From NCBI RefSeq assembly GCF_001886715.1, contig NZ_CP018082.1:1922001-1986000 (forward strand): DNA of 64,000 bases, read 5' to 3'. The notes under the pieces are model-generated. The model did not search any database, was not told the DNA's origin, and saw nothing but the letters and a program-made list of their open reading frames with translations. The translations under genes and the position numbers were made by a program. The first letter of the stretch is position 1; the number at the start of each line of letters is the position of its first letter. This DNA is from Nocardia mangyaensis (GTDB lineage: Bacteria; Actinomycetota; Actinomycetes; Mycobacteriales; Mycobacteriaceae). Below, one piece after another: positions 35,267 to 45,045 of the stretch.

Positions 35267-36364
35267 ATGACAGTTGCTGCACAGTTCACTCGTATTCCGC
35301 ATCCCGCGCCCGTCCCGGCGCAGCAGCGGGCAGAGGTACTGGCGGCCCCCGGGTTCGGGCGGTTCTTCACCGATCACATGGTCTCGATCGACTACGCCGA
35401 CGGGCAGTGGGGCAATGCGCGCGTCGAGCCGTACGCTCCGCTGTCGATGGACCCGGCGACCATGGTGTTCCACTACGGTCAGGCGATCTTCGAGGGGCTC
35501 AAGGCCTACCGCCAGTCCGACGGCAGCATCGCCACCTTCCGCATCGACGCCAATGCCGCGCGGTTCCGCCGCTCGGCGGCGCGGATGGCGATGGCGGAGC
35601 TACCCGAGGAGCTGTTCATCGAGTCGGTGCGCCAGCTGCTCGACGTGGACGCCGACTGGGTGCCCGCCGCCGGCGGCGAGGACTCGCTGTACCTGCGCCC
35701 GTTCATGTTCTCCACCGAGGCCGGCCTCGGCGTGAAGCCCGCCGCGTCCTACAAGTACCTGCTGCTGGCCTCGCCCGCGGGCGCGTACTTCCCGCGTGGT
35801 GTGAAGCCGGTGCGGGTGTGGCTGTCCACCGAGTACGTGCGGGCGGCGCCCGGCGGGACAGGCGAGGCGAAGGTGGCCGGTAACTACGCCGCGTCGCTGC
35901 TGGCGCAGGCGCAGGCCACCGAGAAGGGCTGTGACCAGGTCGTGTGGCTGGACGCCTGCGAGCGCCGCTATGTCGAGGAGATGGGCACCAACAACCTGTT
36001 CTTCGTCTACGGCACCGGCTCGGAGGCCCGGCTGGTGACCCCGGAGCTGTCCGGTTCGCTGCTGCCCGGCATCACCCGCGATTCGCTGCTCACCCTGGCC
36101 GCCGACTCCGGTTACCCGGTCGAGGAGCGCAAGGTCTCGGTCGAGGAATGGCGCAAGGGCGCCGAATCCGGCGAGATCAGTGAGGTTTTCGCGTGCGGAA
36201 CGGCCGCGGTGATCACGCCGGTGGGCTGGGTGCGCTCGACCGAGGGTGAGTTCAGCATCGGTGGCGGGGAGCCGGGTGAGGTCACCATGGCCCTGCGCGA
36301 CACGCTCACCGGCATCCAGCGCGGCACCTTCGCCGACACCCACGGTTGGATGAAGAACCTGTAA
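35267..36364 (+). CDS. ilvE: Branched-chain amino acid aminotransferase
   Basis: A 365-residue class IV PLP aminotransferase that interconverts Leu/Ile/Val and their oxo acids. FEGLKAYR near the start, the lysine in [10 protein letters not shown] that forms the internal aldimine, [12 protein letters not shown] and [14 protein letters not shown] are all present. ATG 35267 fits the length of mycobacterial IlvE. It forms a unit with gcvT, and a strong hairpin follows the stop. Confidence 0.96.
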   Translation: MTVAAQFTRIPHPAPVPAQQRAEVLAAPGFGRFFTDHMVSIDYADGQWGNARVEPYAPLSMDPATMVFHYGQAIFEGLKAYRQSDGSIATFRIDANAARFRRSAARMAMAELPEELFIESVRQLLDVDADWVPAAGGEDSLYLRPFMFSTEAGLGVKPAASYKYLLLASPAGAYFPRGVKPVRVWLSTEYVRAAPGGTGEAKVAGNYAASLLAQAQATEKGCDQVVWLDACERRYVEEMGTNNLFFVYGTGSEARLVTPELSGSLLPGITRDSLLTLAADSGYPVEERKVSVEEWRKGAESGEISEVFACGTAAVITPVGWVRSTEGEFSIGGGEPGEVTMALRDTLTGIQRGTFADTHGWMKNL

Positions 36365-36381
36365 GAGCCCCCACAGCAGGC

Positions 36382-36414
36382 AAGGAGCGGGTCCCGAATC
36401 GGGGCCCGCTCCTT
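36382..36414. terminator. Bidirectional hairpin terminator after ilvE
   Basis: AAGGAGCGGG-t-CCC (36382-36395) pairs with GGG-g-CCCGCTCCTT (36401-36414). The loop is five bases. It lies between convergent genes ending at 36364 and 36420. Confidence 0.85.
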
Positions 36415-36419
36415 CGCTG

Positions 36420-37133
36420 TCAGCCCGGCATCAGGGCCTGCCATTGCTGCAGGGACTGGGGGCGCAGCACGTAGTTGTTGTCGCGAACGGAAGCCAGTGC
36501 GGCGCTGGGCTCCTCGGAGTACCAGTGGCCGGGGTAGACGACCGGGTTGCCGTCGAGGGCCGAGAGGTAGCGGAGGCTGCGGAACATCTCGTCGGAGTCG
36601 CCACCGGGGAAATCGGTGCGGCCGCAGCCGTCGACGAAGAGGGTGTCGCCGGAGATGAGGCGGCCGTCGAACAGGAAGCACTGGCTGCCGGGGGTGTGGC
36701 CGGGGGTGTGCAGGAGTTCGATGTCGAAGGCGCCGACCCGCACCTTGTCGCCGTGGTCGTGGCCGGTCAGTTCGCTGGGGGCGATGCCGGTGGTCTGCGC
36801 GACCCAGTCCAGTTCCTGCTGGTTCACGTGCACGGGGACGCTGGTCTTCTCCAGCAGTTCGCGCACGCCACCGAGGGTGAAACCGAGCATGGTGCCGCCG
36901 ACGTGGTCGGGGTGGTGGTGGGTGGCGAGCACGCCGGTGACGCGCATCCCGTCGGACTCGGCGACGTCGACCAGGTCCGCCGCGGCGTAGGCGGGGTCGA
37001 CCAGGACGGTCTCGCCGGTCTCCCGGTCGCCGATCAGATACGCGAAGTTGCGCATCTGCGTGGCGATCGGATCGCCGACGGCGTAATCCCGGCCGGACAG
37101 CAGCTGGCGGAAGTAGAGGCGCTCCGAAGACAT
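36420..37133 (-). CDS. MBL-fold metallo-hydrolase (glyoxalase II-like)
   Basis: A 237-residue protein from ATG 37133. The zinc site THHHPDH (about 73-79) is followed by HTPGHTPGS, SGDTLFVDGCGR and a terminal YPGHWYSEEP, the pattern of glyoxalase II and persulfide dioxygenase-like enzymes. Such enzymes hydrolyse thioesters or oxidise persulfides. The frame is open upstream to 37871, but only this part is conserved. Its closest syntenic counterpart in mycobacteria is not certain. Confidence 0.88.
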   Translation of the reverse strand: MSSERLYFRQLLSGRDYAVGDPIATQMRNFAYLIGDRETGETVLVDPAYAAADLVDVAESDGMRVTGVLATHHHPDHVGGTMLGFTLGGVRELLEKTSVPVHVNQQELDWVAQTTGIAPSELTGHDHGDKVRVGAFDIELLHTPGHTPGSQCFLFDGRLISGDTLFVDGCGRTDFPGGDSDEMFRSLRYLSALDGNPVVYPGHWYSEEPSAALASVRDNNYVLRPQSLQQWQALMPG

Positions 37134-37267
37134 GTCGACCACTGTATTGCCACCGGTGTGCTGGGGTGGCATCCGCATACCGCTGACCGAACGATCTGTG
37201 CGAGCACACAAGCGGCCATGTCTTGGACTTGTGACCAGTTGGAGTTTGCCGACACCGCGGTTCCGCG

Positions 37268-38017
37268 CTATCCCCGCAGGGTGAACCCCACGGCGGCCAG
37301 CGCGACCGTGATCTCGACGAGCGCGCCGAGCACATCGCCGGACAGCCCCTCGAAGCGGCGCACGCAATGGCGGGTGATCAGCAGGGCCAGTGCGAGGGCG
37401 GCGACCACGACGATCGGGCCGAGCCAGCGTGCGCTGGGAACGACCGCCACGGAGCCGGCGATCGCGATGGTCGGCCAGATCGCGACCGCGGCGCGCGACT
37501 GGGTGCCCGCGACCAGCGCGCCGAACCCCGCGTCGGGCGCGGCGGTGACGCCTGGGCGGCATGCCAGGACCACGGCGACCCGGCCCGCGGCGACGGCGAG
37601 GACGAGGGCGAACCAGCGTTGCTGCTCGGCCAGCGTCGCGAAGGCCACGGCTTGGATGGCGACAGCGAAGACGAGAGCGGCCACGCCGAAAGGTCCCGCG
37701 CCACCGGACTTCATGATCTCGCGCGCCCGCGCGGGCGGGCCGTAGCCACCGAGTCCGTCGACGGTGTCGGCCAGCCCGTCGAGGTGCATACCCCGCGTGA
37801 GCAGGGCGAGCAGCCCGACGGTGAGCAGCCCTGTCAGCAGCGTGGTCAGCCCCGCCTGGTCGAACAGCCACATCGCCCCGGCCGCGATGCCACCGAGCGC
37901 GACGCCGATCAGCGGAGCACCAGTGATTGCCCGACCGGCGATCTGTCGGTCGACTGTCGCCGGTCCGGCCACCGGCACGACGGTGAGCCAGGAGACCGCC
38001 AGCCGAACGCCGTTCAC
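37268..38017 (-). CDS. cobS: Adenosylcobinamide-GDP ribazoletransferase
   Basis: CobS joins adenosylcobinamide-GDP and alpha-ribazole to make adenosylcobalamin in the membrane. The 249-residue product has about seven hydrophobic segments and the acidic signature MHLDGLADTVDGLGGYG (metal and substrate site) near residues 72-88. The GTG start at 38017 follows the cobT gene by 175 bp, an interval holding a long inverted repeat. A short Phe/Arg-rich end completes the typical size. Confidence 0.93.
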   Translation of the reverse strand: MNGVRLAVSWLTVVPVAGPATVDRQIAGRAITGAPLIGVALGGIAAGAMWLFDQAGLTTLLTGLLTVGLLALLTRGMHLDGLADTVDGLGGYGPPARAREIMKSGGAGPFGVAALVFAVAIQAVAFATLAEQQRWFALVLAVAAGRVAVVLACRPGVTAAPDAGFGALVAGTQSRAAVAIWPTIAIAGSVAVVPSARWLGPIVVVAALALALLITRHCVRRFEGLSGDVLGALVEITVALAAVGFTLRG

Positions 38018-38052
38018 GACCGACTCCCAGCGGACGTGCCTGCCGTTGATGT

Positions 38053-38131
38053 TGGACCGTTGATCACCAGGCTTTCAGGTGAGTATCGGCCGAGGATCGA
38101 ACGCCACCACAGCCTGGTGATCAACGGTCCA
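38053..38131. repeat. Perfect 21-bp inverted repeat with 37-nt spacer between cobT and cobS
   Basis: The left arm (38053-38073) starts TGGACCGTTGATCACCAGGC; the right arm (38111-38131) is its exact reverse complement. It would form a 21-bp RNA stem between the two cobalamin genes. There is no T-run and no B12-box, so it is neither an obvious terminator nor a cobalamin riboswitch. It may be an attenuator, an RNA processing site or a mobile repeat. Confidence 0.85.
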
Positions 38132-38192
38132 GGTGGGTGCCCGGCGGCGCCCGCCACGTCGAGTCGCGCTCGGGGAATCTCCGCCGAGGGGG

Positions 38193-39308
38193 TCACTTGA
38201 CCAGGTCGATGGTGGCCGAGTCCGCTTCGGCCGTGCTCACGCCGGCGTCGGCGAAGGTCGACATCTCGGCGAGGGTGGCGACGGCGGCGCGCAGGATCGG
38301 CAGGGCGGTCAGGGCGCCGGAGCCTTCGCCGAGGCGCATGTCGAGGTCGAGGAGCGGTTCCAGGCGCAGGTGCTTCAGGGCCAGGTCGTGGGCGGGTTCG
38401 GTGGAGCGGTGCGCGGGTAGCCACCAGGCTTTGGCGCCCGCGGCGAGGTCCTCGGCGACCAGGGCGGCGGCGGTGACGACGACACCGTCGAGCAGGACGG
38501 GGGTGCGCCGCGTCGCGGCCTGGGCCAGGAAGCCGGTCATGGCGGCGAAGTCGGCGCCCGCGGCGACGCGGAGCAGGTCGACGGGGTCGGTGGCCACCGG
38601 GCGGGCGCGGCGCATGCCATCGCGGATGGCGGCGACCTTGCGGATCCAGCCCGCGTCGTCGACCCCGGTGCCCCGGCCCACGGCGGCGACCGGTTCGGTG
38701 CCGGTGAGGGTGGCGATCAGGACGGTGGCGGGGGTGGTGTTGCCGATGCCCATGTCACCGGCCACGAGCAGGTCGGCGCCCCCGTCGATCTCCTCGTCGG
38801 CGATCGCGCGGCCCGCCGCCAGCGCCGCGGCGACCTCGTCCTCGGTCAGCGCGTCCTCGCGGTCGATCGACCCGCTGCCCCGGCGCACCTTGTGCCCGGC
38901 GATCGAGAGCTCGGTGTCCCCGTCGACGGCGATGTCGACGACCCGCACGGTCGCGCCGGCCACCGTGGCCAGCGCGTTCACCGCCGCGCCGCCGGCCAGG
39001 AAATTGGCCACCATCTGCGCGGTGACCTCGCTCGGATACGCCGAGACGCCGTGCTCGGCGACACCGTGATCACCGGCGAAGATCACCACCCGGGCCCGCT
39101 CGAACTCCGCGGGCGGGCAGACGCCCTGGCAGGCGGCGATCCAGTTGCCCAGCTCTTCGAGGCGCCCCAGCGACCCGGCCGGTTTGGTCAGCTGTTGCTG
39201 GCGCTGTTCAGCCGCCGCGCGCACCTGCGCGTCGGGGGCAGAGACCGGGGCGAATCCGTGAGTCACTGGCAAGCCTTTCGGTGTGGTGCCGGGGTGTTCG
39301 ACGCTCAT
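38193..39308 (-). CDS. cobT: Nicotinate-nucleotide-dimethylbenzimidazole phosphoribosyltransferase
   Basis: CobT makes alpha-ribazole 5'-phosphate for the lower ligand of cobalamin. The 371-residue product carries [32 protein letters not shown] (substrate-binding region), [14 protein letters not shown] and the catalytic glutamate in [10 protein letters not shown] near residue 337. It lies between cobU and cobS on the same strand. The start is ATG 39308. Confidence 0.96.
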   Translation of the reverse strand: MSVEHPGTTPKGLPVTHGFAPVSAPDAQVRAAAEQRQQQLTKPAGSLGRLEELGNWIAACQGVCPPAEFERARVVIFAGDHGVAEHGVSAYPSEVTAQMVANFLAGGAAVNALATVAGATVRVVDIAVDGDTELSIAGHKVRRGSGSIDREDALTEDEVAAALAAGRAIADEEIDGGADLLVAGDMGIGNTTPATVLIATLTGTEPVAAVGRGTGVDDAGWIRKVAAIRDGMRRARPVATDPVDLLRVAAGADFAAMTGFLAQAATRRTPVLLDGVVVTAAALVAEDLAAGAKAWWLPAHRSTEPAHDLALKHLRLEPLLDLDMRLGEGSGALTALPILRAAVATLAEMSTFADAGVSTAEADSATIDLVK

Positions 39309-39347
39309 CTTGCCCGGATCGGGACCCGCCGCGCCGACCGACCCGCC

Positions 39348-39869
39348 TCATTTCAGTCGGACCGGCAACCCGGCCACGATGAGGAACGCGTCGTCGCACG
39401 CCCGCGCCAGACGCTGGTTGAGCGTGCCGATCTCGTCGCGGAACACTCGGCCCGAGCGCGTCGCGGGGATGACACCCATCCCGACCTCGGGCGAGACGAT
39501 CACCAGCCGCTCCCCATAGGTCTCGACCGCGGCGACGAGCGCGTCGCAATCAGGGGCGACGGTGCCGCGCGGAGCCTCCCAGGCGGCGCGGGCATCGAGC
39601 CGGGCGGTGAGCCAGGTGCCGATGTCGTCGAGCAGGGTGGCCGGCGCCGGATCGGCGAGAACGGTTGCGGGCTCGATGTTCTCGACGGTCGACCAGTGCG
39701 CGGGGCGACGGTCGCGATGCCCGGCGATCCGGTCGGCGAAGTCGTGGTCGGCCGGGTCGAGAACGGCGGTCGCCAGATAGCGGACCGTACCCGCGTCGGC
39801 CAGCAGGTTCTCCGCGAAGGCGGACTTGCCGGAGCGCGCGCCGCCGAGGACGAGAGTGCGGGTGGCCAT
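39348..39869 (-). CDS. cobU: Adenosylcobinamide kinase/guanylyltransferase
   Basis: A 173-residue bifunctional enzyme that phosphorylates adenosylcobinamide and then adds GMP. The P-loop GGARSGKS is at 9-16, the guanylylated-histidine region at RIAGHRDRRPAHW, and DDIGTWLTARL and VSPEVGMGVIPATRSGRVFRD complete the family pattern. ATG 39869 is clear. It is the first gene of the cobU-cobT-cobS block, in the usual order of nucleotide-loop assembly. Confidence 0.95.
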   Translation of the reverse strand: MATRTLVLGGARSGKSAFAENLLADAGTVRYLATAVLDPADHDFADRIAGHRDRRPAHWSTVENIEPATVLADPAPATLLDDIGTWLTARLDARAAWEAPRGTVAPDCDALVAAVETYGERLVIVSPEVGMGVIPATRSGRVFRDEIGTLNQRLARACDDAFLIVAGLPVRLK

Positions 39870-40013
39870 TCGAGCACGGTAGCAAGCGGCACTCGTCGGC
39901 CACACGCCGATGATCCAGCACACCGCGTACCTGTGCGTTGACCGCGCTCCTGCCCGCGCAGCCTGTGCCCTGCGCGCAGCTTGTGCACCCGCGCGCAGCC
40001 GGGGCACCTGTGC

Positions 40014-40052
40014 GGTCGGGACCGTGTGCCAGCGTGGTCGGGACCGTGTGCC
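40014..40052. repeat. Two copies of a 17-bp repeat with 22-bp period
   Basis: GGTCGGGACCGTGTGCC occurs at 40014-40030 and 40036-40052 in the 199-bp gap between the mycolyltransferase gene (ending 40069) and cobU. Surrounding GCGCGCAGC and TGTGC motifs repeat loosely from 39950. No gene is seen in this gap. Confidence 0.7.
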
Positions 40053-40068
40053 TGCGTGCGGGGCAGGA

Positions 40069-41037
40069 TCAGCGCGCGCCGAGGGCGTCGAGGATCATCG
40101 GGCGCGCCGTCGTGAGCGACTGCGCCCAGTACGGCCAGGTGTGGTTCCCGTTGAGGATGTCCACGCGCGCGGAGATGTCGAGCTCGGTCACCCGATCGCG
40201 GAAGATACCCGCCGCGACCGCGGTCATCGCCTCGAGGCTCATCGCGTGGACGGTGTCGCCGAGGCCGTACGGCGGGTCGAGCGGACCCGGGAGGCCATTG
40301 CCCGACGTCACGTACATCGGCAGACCGCGCAGCCGCTCGGCCTGGATGGTGGCGTCGTTGCGGCTCCACGCGGGATCGCCTACCGGGCCCCACATGTCGT
40401 CGACATGGAAACCGCCCTCGCCGAGCATGGCGGCCCGCATCGCCTCGTTCCACCACGGATAGGTCGGATTGACGAAGCCGGAGAACGATCCGGCGAAGCG
40501 GAACTGGTCGCGATGGTGGGCGGCCAGGATCAGCGCCGCGTTGCCGCCCATCGACGCGCCCACGATCGCGTTGTTGGTGCGGGAGATGCCGCGGCCCGCG
40601 AGGAATTCGGGCAGTTCGCGGGTGAGGAAGGTTTCCCACTTGTAGGTCGTGGTCTGGTTGTTGGTGCTGCTCGGCCGATACCAGTCGGTGTAGAAGCTCG
40701 AGCGGCCGCCGACCGGGAACACCAGCGTCACGTCGTCACCGGCGAATTGGTGCAGGGCGTCGGTGTCGGTGGTCCACTGGCTGTGCCCGGCGGGTGCGCG
40801 AAGGCCGTCGAGCAGATAGAGCGCCGAGCTGCCGCCGCGCGCGGCCCACCGCACCTGCACCTTGATCGGCCCCATGCTCGACGGGACGAACAGCTCCTCG
40901 AAACCGCCGGCGGGAGTGCGGGAGACAGGCGCCGCGGTGGCGACGGGCAGCCCGATCGAGGAGACGAACACGGCGGCGGTGACCACCGTCAGTACTCTTC
41001 TCAGCCGACGAAACCTACCCGACTCAGCGCGCGACAC
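40069..41037 (-). CDS. Antigen 85-type mycolyltransferase/esterase
   Basis: A 322-residue exported alpha/beta hydrolase. Residues 1-36 are a signal peptide (RRVLTVVTAAVFVSSIGLPV, cleavage at ATAAP). The mature protein matches the Ag85/Fbp family: SSMGPIKVQVRW, ALYLLDGLRA, the nucleophile Ser in GASMGGNAAL and the catalytic His in NGNHTWPYWAQ. Ag85 proteins transfer mycolic acids to trehalose or arabinogalactan in the cell envelope. This confirms a mycolate-producing host. It is monocistronic here, and the GTG start is at 41037. Confidence 0.92.
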   Translation of the reverse strand: MSRAESGRFRRLRRVLTVVTAAVFVSSIGLPVATAAPVSRTPAGGFEELFVPSSMGPIKVQVRWAARGGSSALYLLDGLRAPAGHSQWTTDTDALHQFAGDDVTLVFPVGGRSSFYTDWYRPSSTNNQTTTYKWETFLTRELPEFLAGRGISRTNNAIVGASMGGNAALILAAHHRDQFRFAGSFSGFVNPTYPWWNEAMRAAMLGEGGFHVDDMWGPVGDPAWSRNDATIQAERLRGLPMYVTSGNGLPGPLDPPYGLGDTVHAMSLEAMTAVAAGIFRDRVTELDISARVDILNGNHTWPYWAQSLTTARPMILDALGAR

Positions 41038-41162
41038 TCGGTCAGCTGATCAGCGGCGGATGACCACGTCAAGCCGATTCCGGCCGGAAATGATCGGCCG
41101 GGGTCGCCGATTGTGTTTGCTCACAGCGGGTTCGGTGCCTTCTTGACAGGTTGATGTCGACC

Positions 41163-42137
41163 TCAGCGCGCCTCGGCGGGCGTGCCGAAACGGCGGCGGT
41201 ATTCGGTGGGCGCGATGCCGACCTGGCGCTGGAAATGGTGACGCAGCAGCGCGCCGGATCCGAAACCGGACTGATCGGCGATGCGTTCGAGCGGCAAGTC
41301 GGTGGCCTCGAGCAGCTGCTTGGCGAACAGCACACGCTGGGTGGTGAGCCACTTGACCGGCGTGGTGCCGGTCTCGGCGGCGAAACGGCGCGCGAACGTG
41401 CGGGTGGACATGCTGGCGCGGGCGGCGAGCTCGTCGACGGTGTGCGGGCGGGCCAGGTTCTCGGTGAGCCAGATCAGCGTGCTCGACAGGCTGTCGGTCT
41501 GGCAGTCGGGCACGGGCTGCTCGATGAACTGGCGCTGGCCGCCGTCGCGCTGGGGCGGCACGACCATGCGGCGGGCGATGCCGTTGGCCGCGGCCGAGCC
41601 GATCTCGCGGCGGACCAGGTGCAGGCAGGCGTCGATGCCCGCGGCGGTGCCCGCGCTGGTGATCAGGTTGCCCTCGTCGACGAACAGCACGTCGGGGTCG
41701 ACGGTGGCGCTGGGAAAACGGGCGGCCAGCGTGTCGACGTAGCGCCAGTGCGTCGTGCACCTGCGACCGTCGAGCAGCCCGGCGGCGCCGGCGAGGAAGG
41801 CGCCGGAACAGACGGTGAGCACGGTCGCGCCCGCCTCGGACGCCGCGCGCACGGCCGCGACGACGCGCTGGTCGTACTGGTCGTCGACCACGATCGGGGA
41901 AGCCGGAATGGCGACCAGGTCGGCCCGCACCAGCTCGTCGAGGCCGTATTCGGGCGTGACGGTGACACCCGGAGTGGTCGAGCGCAGCGGTGTGCCGGGT
42001 GCGGCGCCGCAGACCCGGAAGTCGAAGCCGGGCAGGCCGTCGGCGGTCCGGTCGAGCCCGAAAACCTCGCAGACGACGCCGAATTCGAACATGGCGAGCT
42101 TCTCGTTGAGGACGACGGCCACCTTCGACAGCACCAC
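41163..42137 (-). CDS. GlxA-type regulator (DJ-1/PfpI plus AraC HTH)
   Basis: A 324-residue transcription factor. The N-terminal 190 residues form a DJ-1/PfpI-like domain with the nucleophile-elbow cysteine in VLTVCSGAFLAG. The C-terminal 110 residues are AraC-type HTH (VDELAARASMSTRTFARRF and LPLERIADQSGFGSGALLRHHF, quoted in pieces). The ligand is unknown; such regulators can respond to metabolites or redox. It faces a 55-residue membrane protein gene across 83 bp, its likely target. Confidence 0.9.
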   Translation of the reverse strand: MVLSKVAVVLNEKLAMFEFGVVCEVFGLDRTADGLPGFDFRVCGAAPGTPLRSTTPGVTVTPEYGLDELVRADLVAIPASPIVVDDQYDQRVVAAVRAASEAGATVLTVCSGAFLAGAAGLLDGRRCTTHWRYVDTLAARFPSATVDPDVLFVDEGNLITSAGTAAGIDACLHLVRREIGSAAANGIARRMVVPPQRDGGQRQFIEQPVPDCQTDSLSSTLIWLTENLARPHTVDELAARASMSTRTFARRFAAETGTTPVKWLTTQRVLFAKQLLEATDLPLERIADQSGFGSGALLRHHFQRQVGIAPTEYRRRFGTPAEAR

Positions 42138-42220
42138 CCCATGCTATCTGGCTGAATCTTTACGCACAATGACAGAACAGCCACTTTCGGCTGAAATCAG
42201 ACGAGCGCAAACTTTCTGCC

Positions 42221-42388
42221 ATGCTTACTTCTCTGATCGCCTTCGCCGTCATCGTCGGACTCGCCGTGCTTCTCGGCCGCGGCCCCGCGGGCTCCACCGG
42301 GGTCGTCGACCGCGACGCCCAGCGGGTCGGCGCCGAACTCGCCGCGATCGCCGGATACGCGAACAACATCGGCCCCGGTCGCGACTGA
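42221..42388 (+). CDS. 55-residue small membrane protein
   Basis: ATG 42221 starts a 55-codon frame ending TGA 42386-42388, with strong GC third positions. The product has one N-terminal transmembrane helix (LTSLIAFAVIVGLAVLLG, residues 2-19), a basic-acidic linker and a helix (DRDAQRVGAELAAIAGYANN). A good hairpin terminator follows the stop. It is divergent from the GlxA-type regulator. No family recognised; it could be a small membrane regulator. Confidence 0.6.
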   Translation: MLTSLIAFAVIVGLAVLLGRGPAGSTGVVDRDAQRVGAELAAIAGYANNIGPGRD

Positions 42389-42393
42389 ACGCA

Positions 42394-42430
42394 CGAATGC
42401 CGTCCCCTCCGGCAGCGGGAACGGCATTCG
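42394..42430. terminator. Bidirectional hairpin terminator
   Basis: CGAATGCCGT-CCC (42394-42406) pairs with GGGA-ACGGCATTCG (42417-42430), with one bulged base. It lies between the 55-residue gene and the convergent DUF3043 gene. Confidence 0.8.
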
Positions 42431-42442
42431 GGACAGGAAATC

Positions 42443-43108
42443 TCAGACGGCGTCGCCAGGTCCGACGCGCGGCTTGGGGGCGCGCATCTTGCGGATCTGC
42501 GAGGCGCGGACGAACGAGTACCAGCCGAGCTTGAAACCGGTGTCGGTGGTGTCGGGGAAGCGCTCGATCACCCGGTTGTTCACGATCTTGCCGAGCACGA
42601 AGCCCTCGATGATCATGAACATCATCATCACCAGCATCGCCAAGGTGACGATGGTCTGCAGACCCGGCGCCACGAACATCGACATGATCAGCACCAGCGC
42701 CATCGGCATGAACAGGCCGACCAGATTGCGGCGGGCGTCGACCAGATCGCGCACATAGGCGCGGACCGGGCCCTGATCGCGCGGCAGCAGGTACTTGTCC
42801 TCGCCGGCGAGCATGCGGGCGCGGCGCTCCTGCACGGCGGCGCGGCGATCGGCGGCGGCGGCCTTGCGGTCGGCCTTGGTGCCTTTGACCGCCTTGCGGC
42901 GGGCGCGGGCCTCCTTGCGGGTCAGCGGGGCGGGCGCCATCGGGCCACGCCGCTTTCCTTCTGCCTCACGCCTTTTCGGGGTGGGACGACCCTTGCCGGG
43001 GGTGGTCGAAGTGGGTGCGGTAGCGGTCTGTTCGACATCCTGCACCGAGGGGTCGACGGACTCGTCGATGGTGCTGGACTCGCCGCGACGGAACAATTTC
43101 ACGTTCAC
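42443..43108 (-). CDS. DUF3043 membrane protein
   Basis: A 221-residue protein with a long charged N-terminus (to about 120; Lys/Arg/Ala-rich, KRREAEGKRRGPMAPAPL) and two transmembrane helices at about 133-155 (LVGLFMPMALVLIMSMFV) and 160-180 (IVTLAMLVMMMFMIIEGFV), then a short basic tail. Its counterpart in M. tuberculosis (Rv2206, from memory) occupies the same place beside erpA. Function unknown. The start is GTG 43108; it diverges from erpA. Confidence 0.85.
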   Translation of the reverse strand: MNVKLFRRGESSTIDESVDPSVQDVEQTATAPTSTTPGKGRPTPKRREAEGKRRGPMAPAPLTRKEARARRKAVKGTKADRKAAAADRRAAVQERRARMLAGEDKYLLPRDQGPVRAYVRDLVDARRNLVGLFMPMALVLIMSMFVAPGLQTIVTLAMLVMMMFMIIEGFVLGKIVNNRVIERFPDTTDTGFKLGWYSFVRASQIRKMRAPKPRVGPGDAV

Positions 43109-43358
43109 CAGGCTATTCGATGACGGCGAGGAGGACGAAACGCGGTCCGGTTCGCGGTGTGGCCGGTCTCATCGCGGCCCGGGTGAGAGCTGGCTCACCC
43201 CGTGGTGGCGCGTAGGGTGGGGCGAAGCACCCAGGTCGTGTCCACGGGTTGCGGCCGGAGTGGCAAAATAGGAATAGCAGGTCGCGCGCTGGTGTTGAAA
43301 TCAGTTGTGCGCTGTGCACCTGAGGTCCGTTGACGGGCTGACCGAACTAGGAGTGTCC

Positions 43359-43715
43359 ATGACTGTGCAGAACGAGACCGCCACCGAGACCCACGGTGCG
43401 ACGCTGACCGACGCTGCCGCCGCCAAGGCGAAGGCGCTGCTCGACCAGGAAGGTCGCGACGATCTCGCCCTGCGGATCGCCGTGCAGCCGGGTGGTTGTG
43501 CGGGTCTGCGCTACCAGCTCTTCTTCGACGATCGCGTCCTCGACGGTGACATCGTCGTCGACTTCTCCGGTGTGAAGCTGGCCGTCGACCGCATGAGCGC
43601 CCCTTACATCCAGGGCGCCTCGATCGACTTCGTCGACACCATCGAGAAGCAGGGCTTCACCATCGACAACCCCAACGCGACGGGTTCTTGCGCCTGCGGC
43701 GACTCGTTCAACTAG
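43359..43715 (+). CDS. erpA: A-type iron-sulfur carrier (ErpA/IscA family)
   Basis: A 118-residue HesB/IscA protein that passes Fe-S clusters to apo-enzymes. The three conserved cysteines are Cys47 (GGCAGLRYQ) and Cys111 and Cys113 (SCACGDSFN). ATG 43359 follows AGGAG. In mycobacteria the equivalent gene, Rv2204c (from memory), lies in this place. Likely clients in this window include LipA and the Cas4-like nuclease, which is inference. A large inverted repeat follows the stop. Confidence 0.92.
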   Translation: MTVQNETATETHGATLTDAAAAKAKALLDQEGRDDLALRIAVQPGGCAGLRYQLFFDDRVLDGDIVVDFSGVKLAVDRMSAPYIQGASIDFVDTIEKQGFTIDNPNATGSCACGDSFN

Positions 43716-43730
43716 CGGCTGGCGCCGCGG

Positions 43731-43818
43731 GTTTTCGGCCTCGTGACCCCGCGCCCGAGGGGCGATACTCCGGCTTCGCCGTGACGTATCGCCCCTCGGT
43801 TGCGGGGCGGCCGAAAAC
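43731..43818. terminator. Long composite inverted repeat after erpA
   Basis: Three blocks pair in register: GTTTTCGGCC (43731) with GGCCGAAAAC (43809), CCCCGC (43747) with GCGGGG (43802), and CCGAGGGGCGATAC (43755) with GTATCGCCCCTCGG (43786). The combined stem is about 30 bp with a 17-base loop, 16 bases after the stop. It probably ends or stabilises the erpA message. Confidence 0.75.
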
Positions 43819-43949
43819 GTTGTGGTCGGGTGGGGAGTCCGTAGGTGGGGGCATGAAGTACGAGTGGTTCACTCGTGAGGCGGGTCCGGTTCGGGGTGGC
43901 TGGGTTGCGCTGAGGTGAACCGTGGGGGTGTGTGCCTTGCTACCGTTGA

Positions 43950-44984
<1,035 letters not shown>

Positions 44985-44998
44985 TCCGGACACCCGAC

Positions 44999-45036
44999 GA
45001 ACGCCCCCTCGGATCCGTGGATCCGAGGGGGCGTTC
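44999..45036. terminator. Perfect 18-bp hairpin terminator
   Basis: GAACGCCCCCTCGGATCC (44999-45016) pairs exactly with its reverse complement (45019-45036) across a GT loop, between the convergent adoK and asnB genes. Confidence 0.9.
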
Positions 45037-45045
45037 TCGTCGGAG

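Noticed and set aside
33848..35473. N-terminal extension of the PAP2-kinase frame across gcvT
   Set aside because: The first 540 codons are the antisense of gcvT; PAP2 motifs start only after 33847.
38018..38192. Cobalamin riboswitch between cobT and cobS
   Set aside because: No B12-box-like sequence; only the inverted repeat is present.
43740..43918. Small gene between erpA and the adenosine kinase gene
   Set aside because: The frame lies across the inverted repeat and lacks codon bias and a ribosome site.
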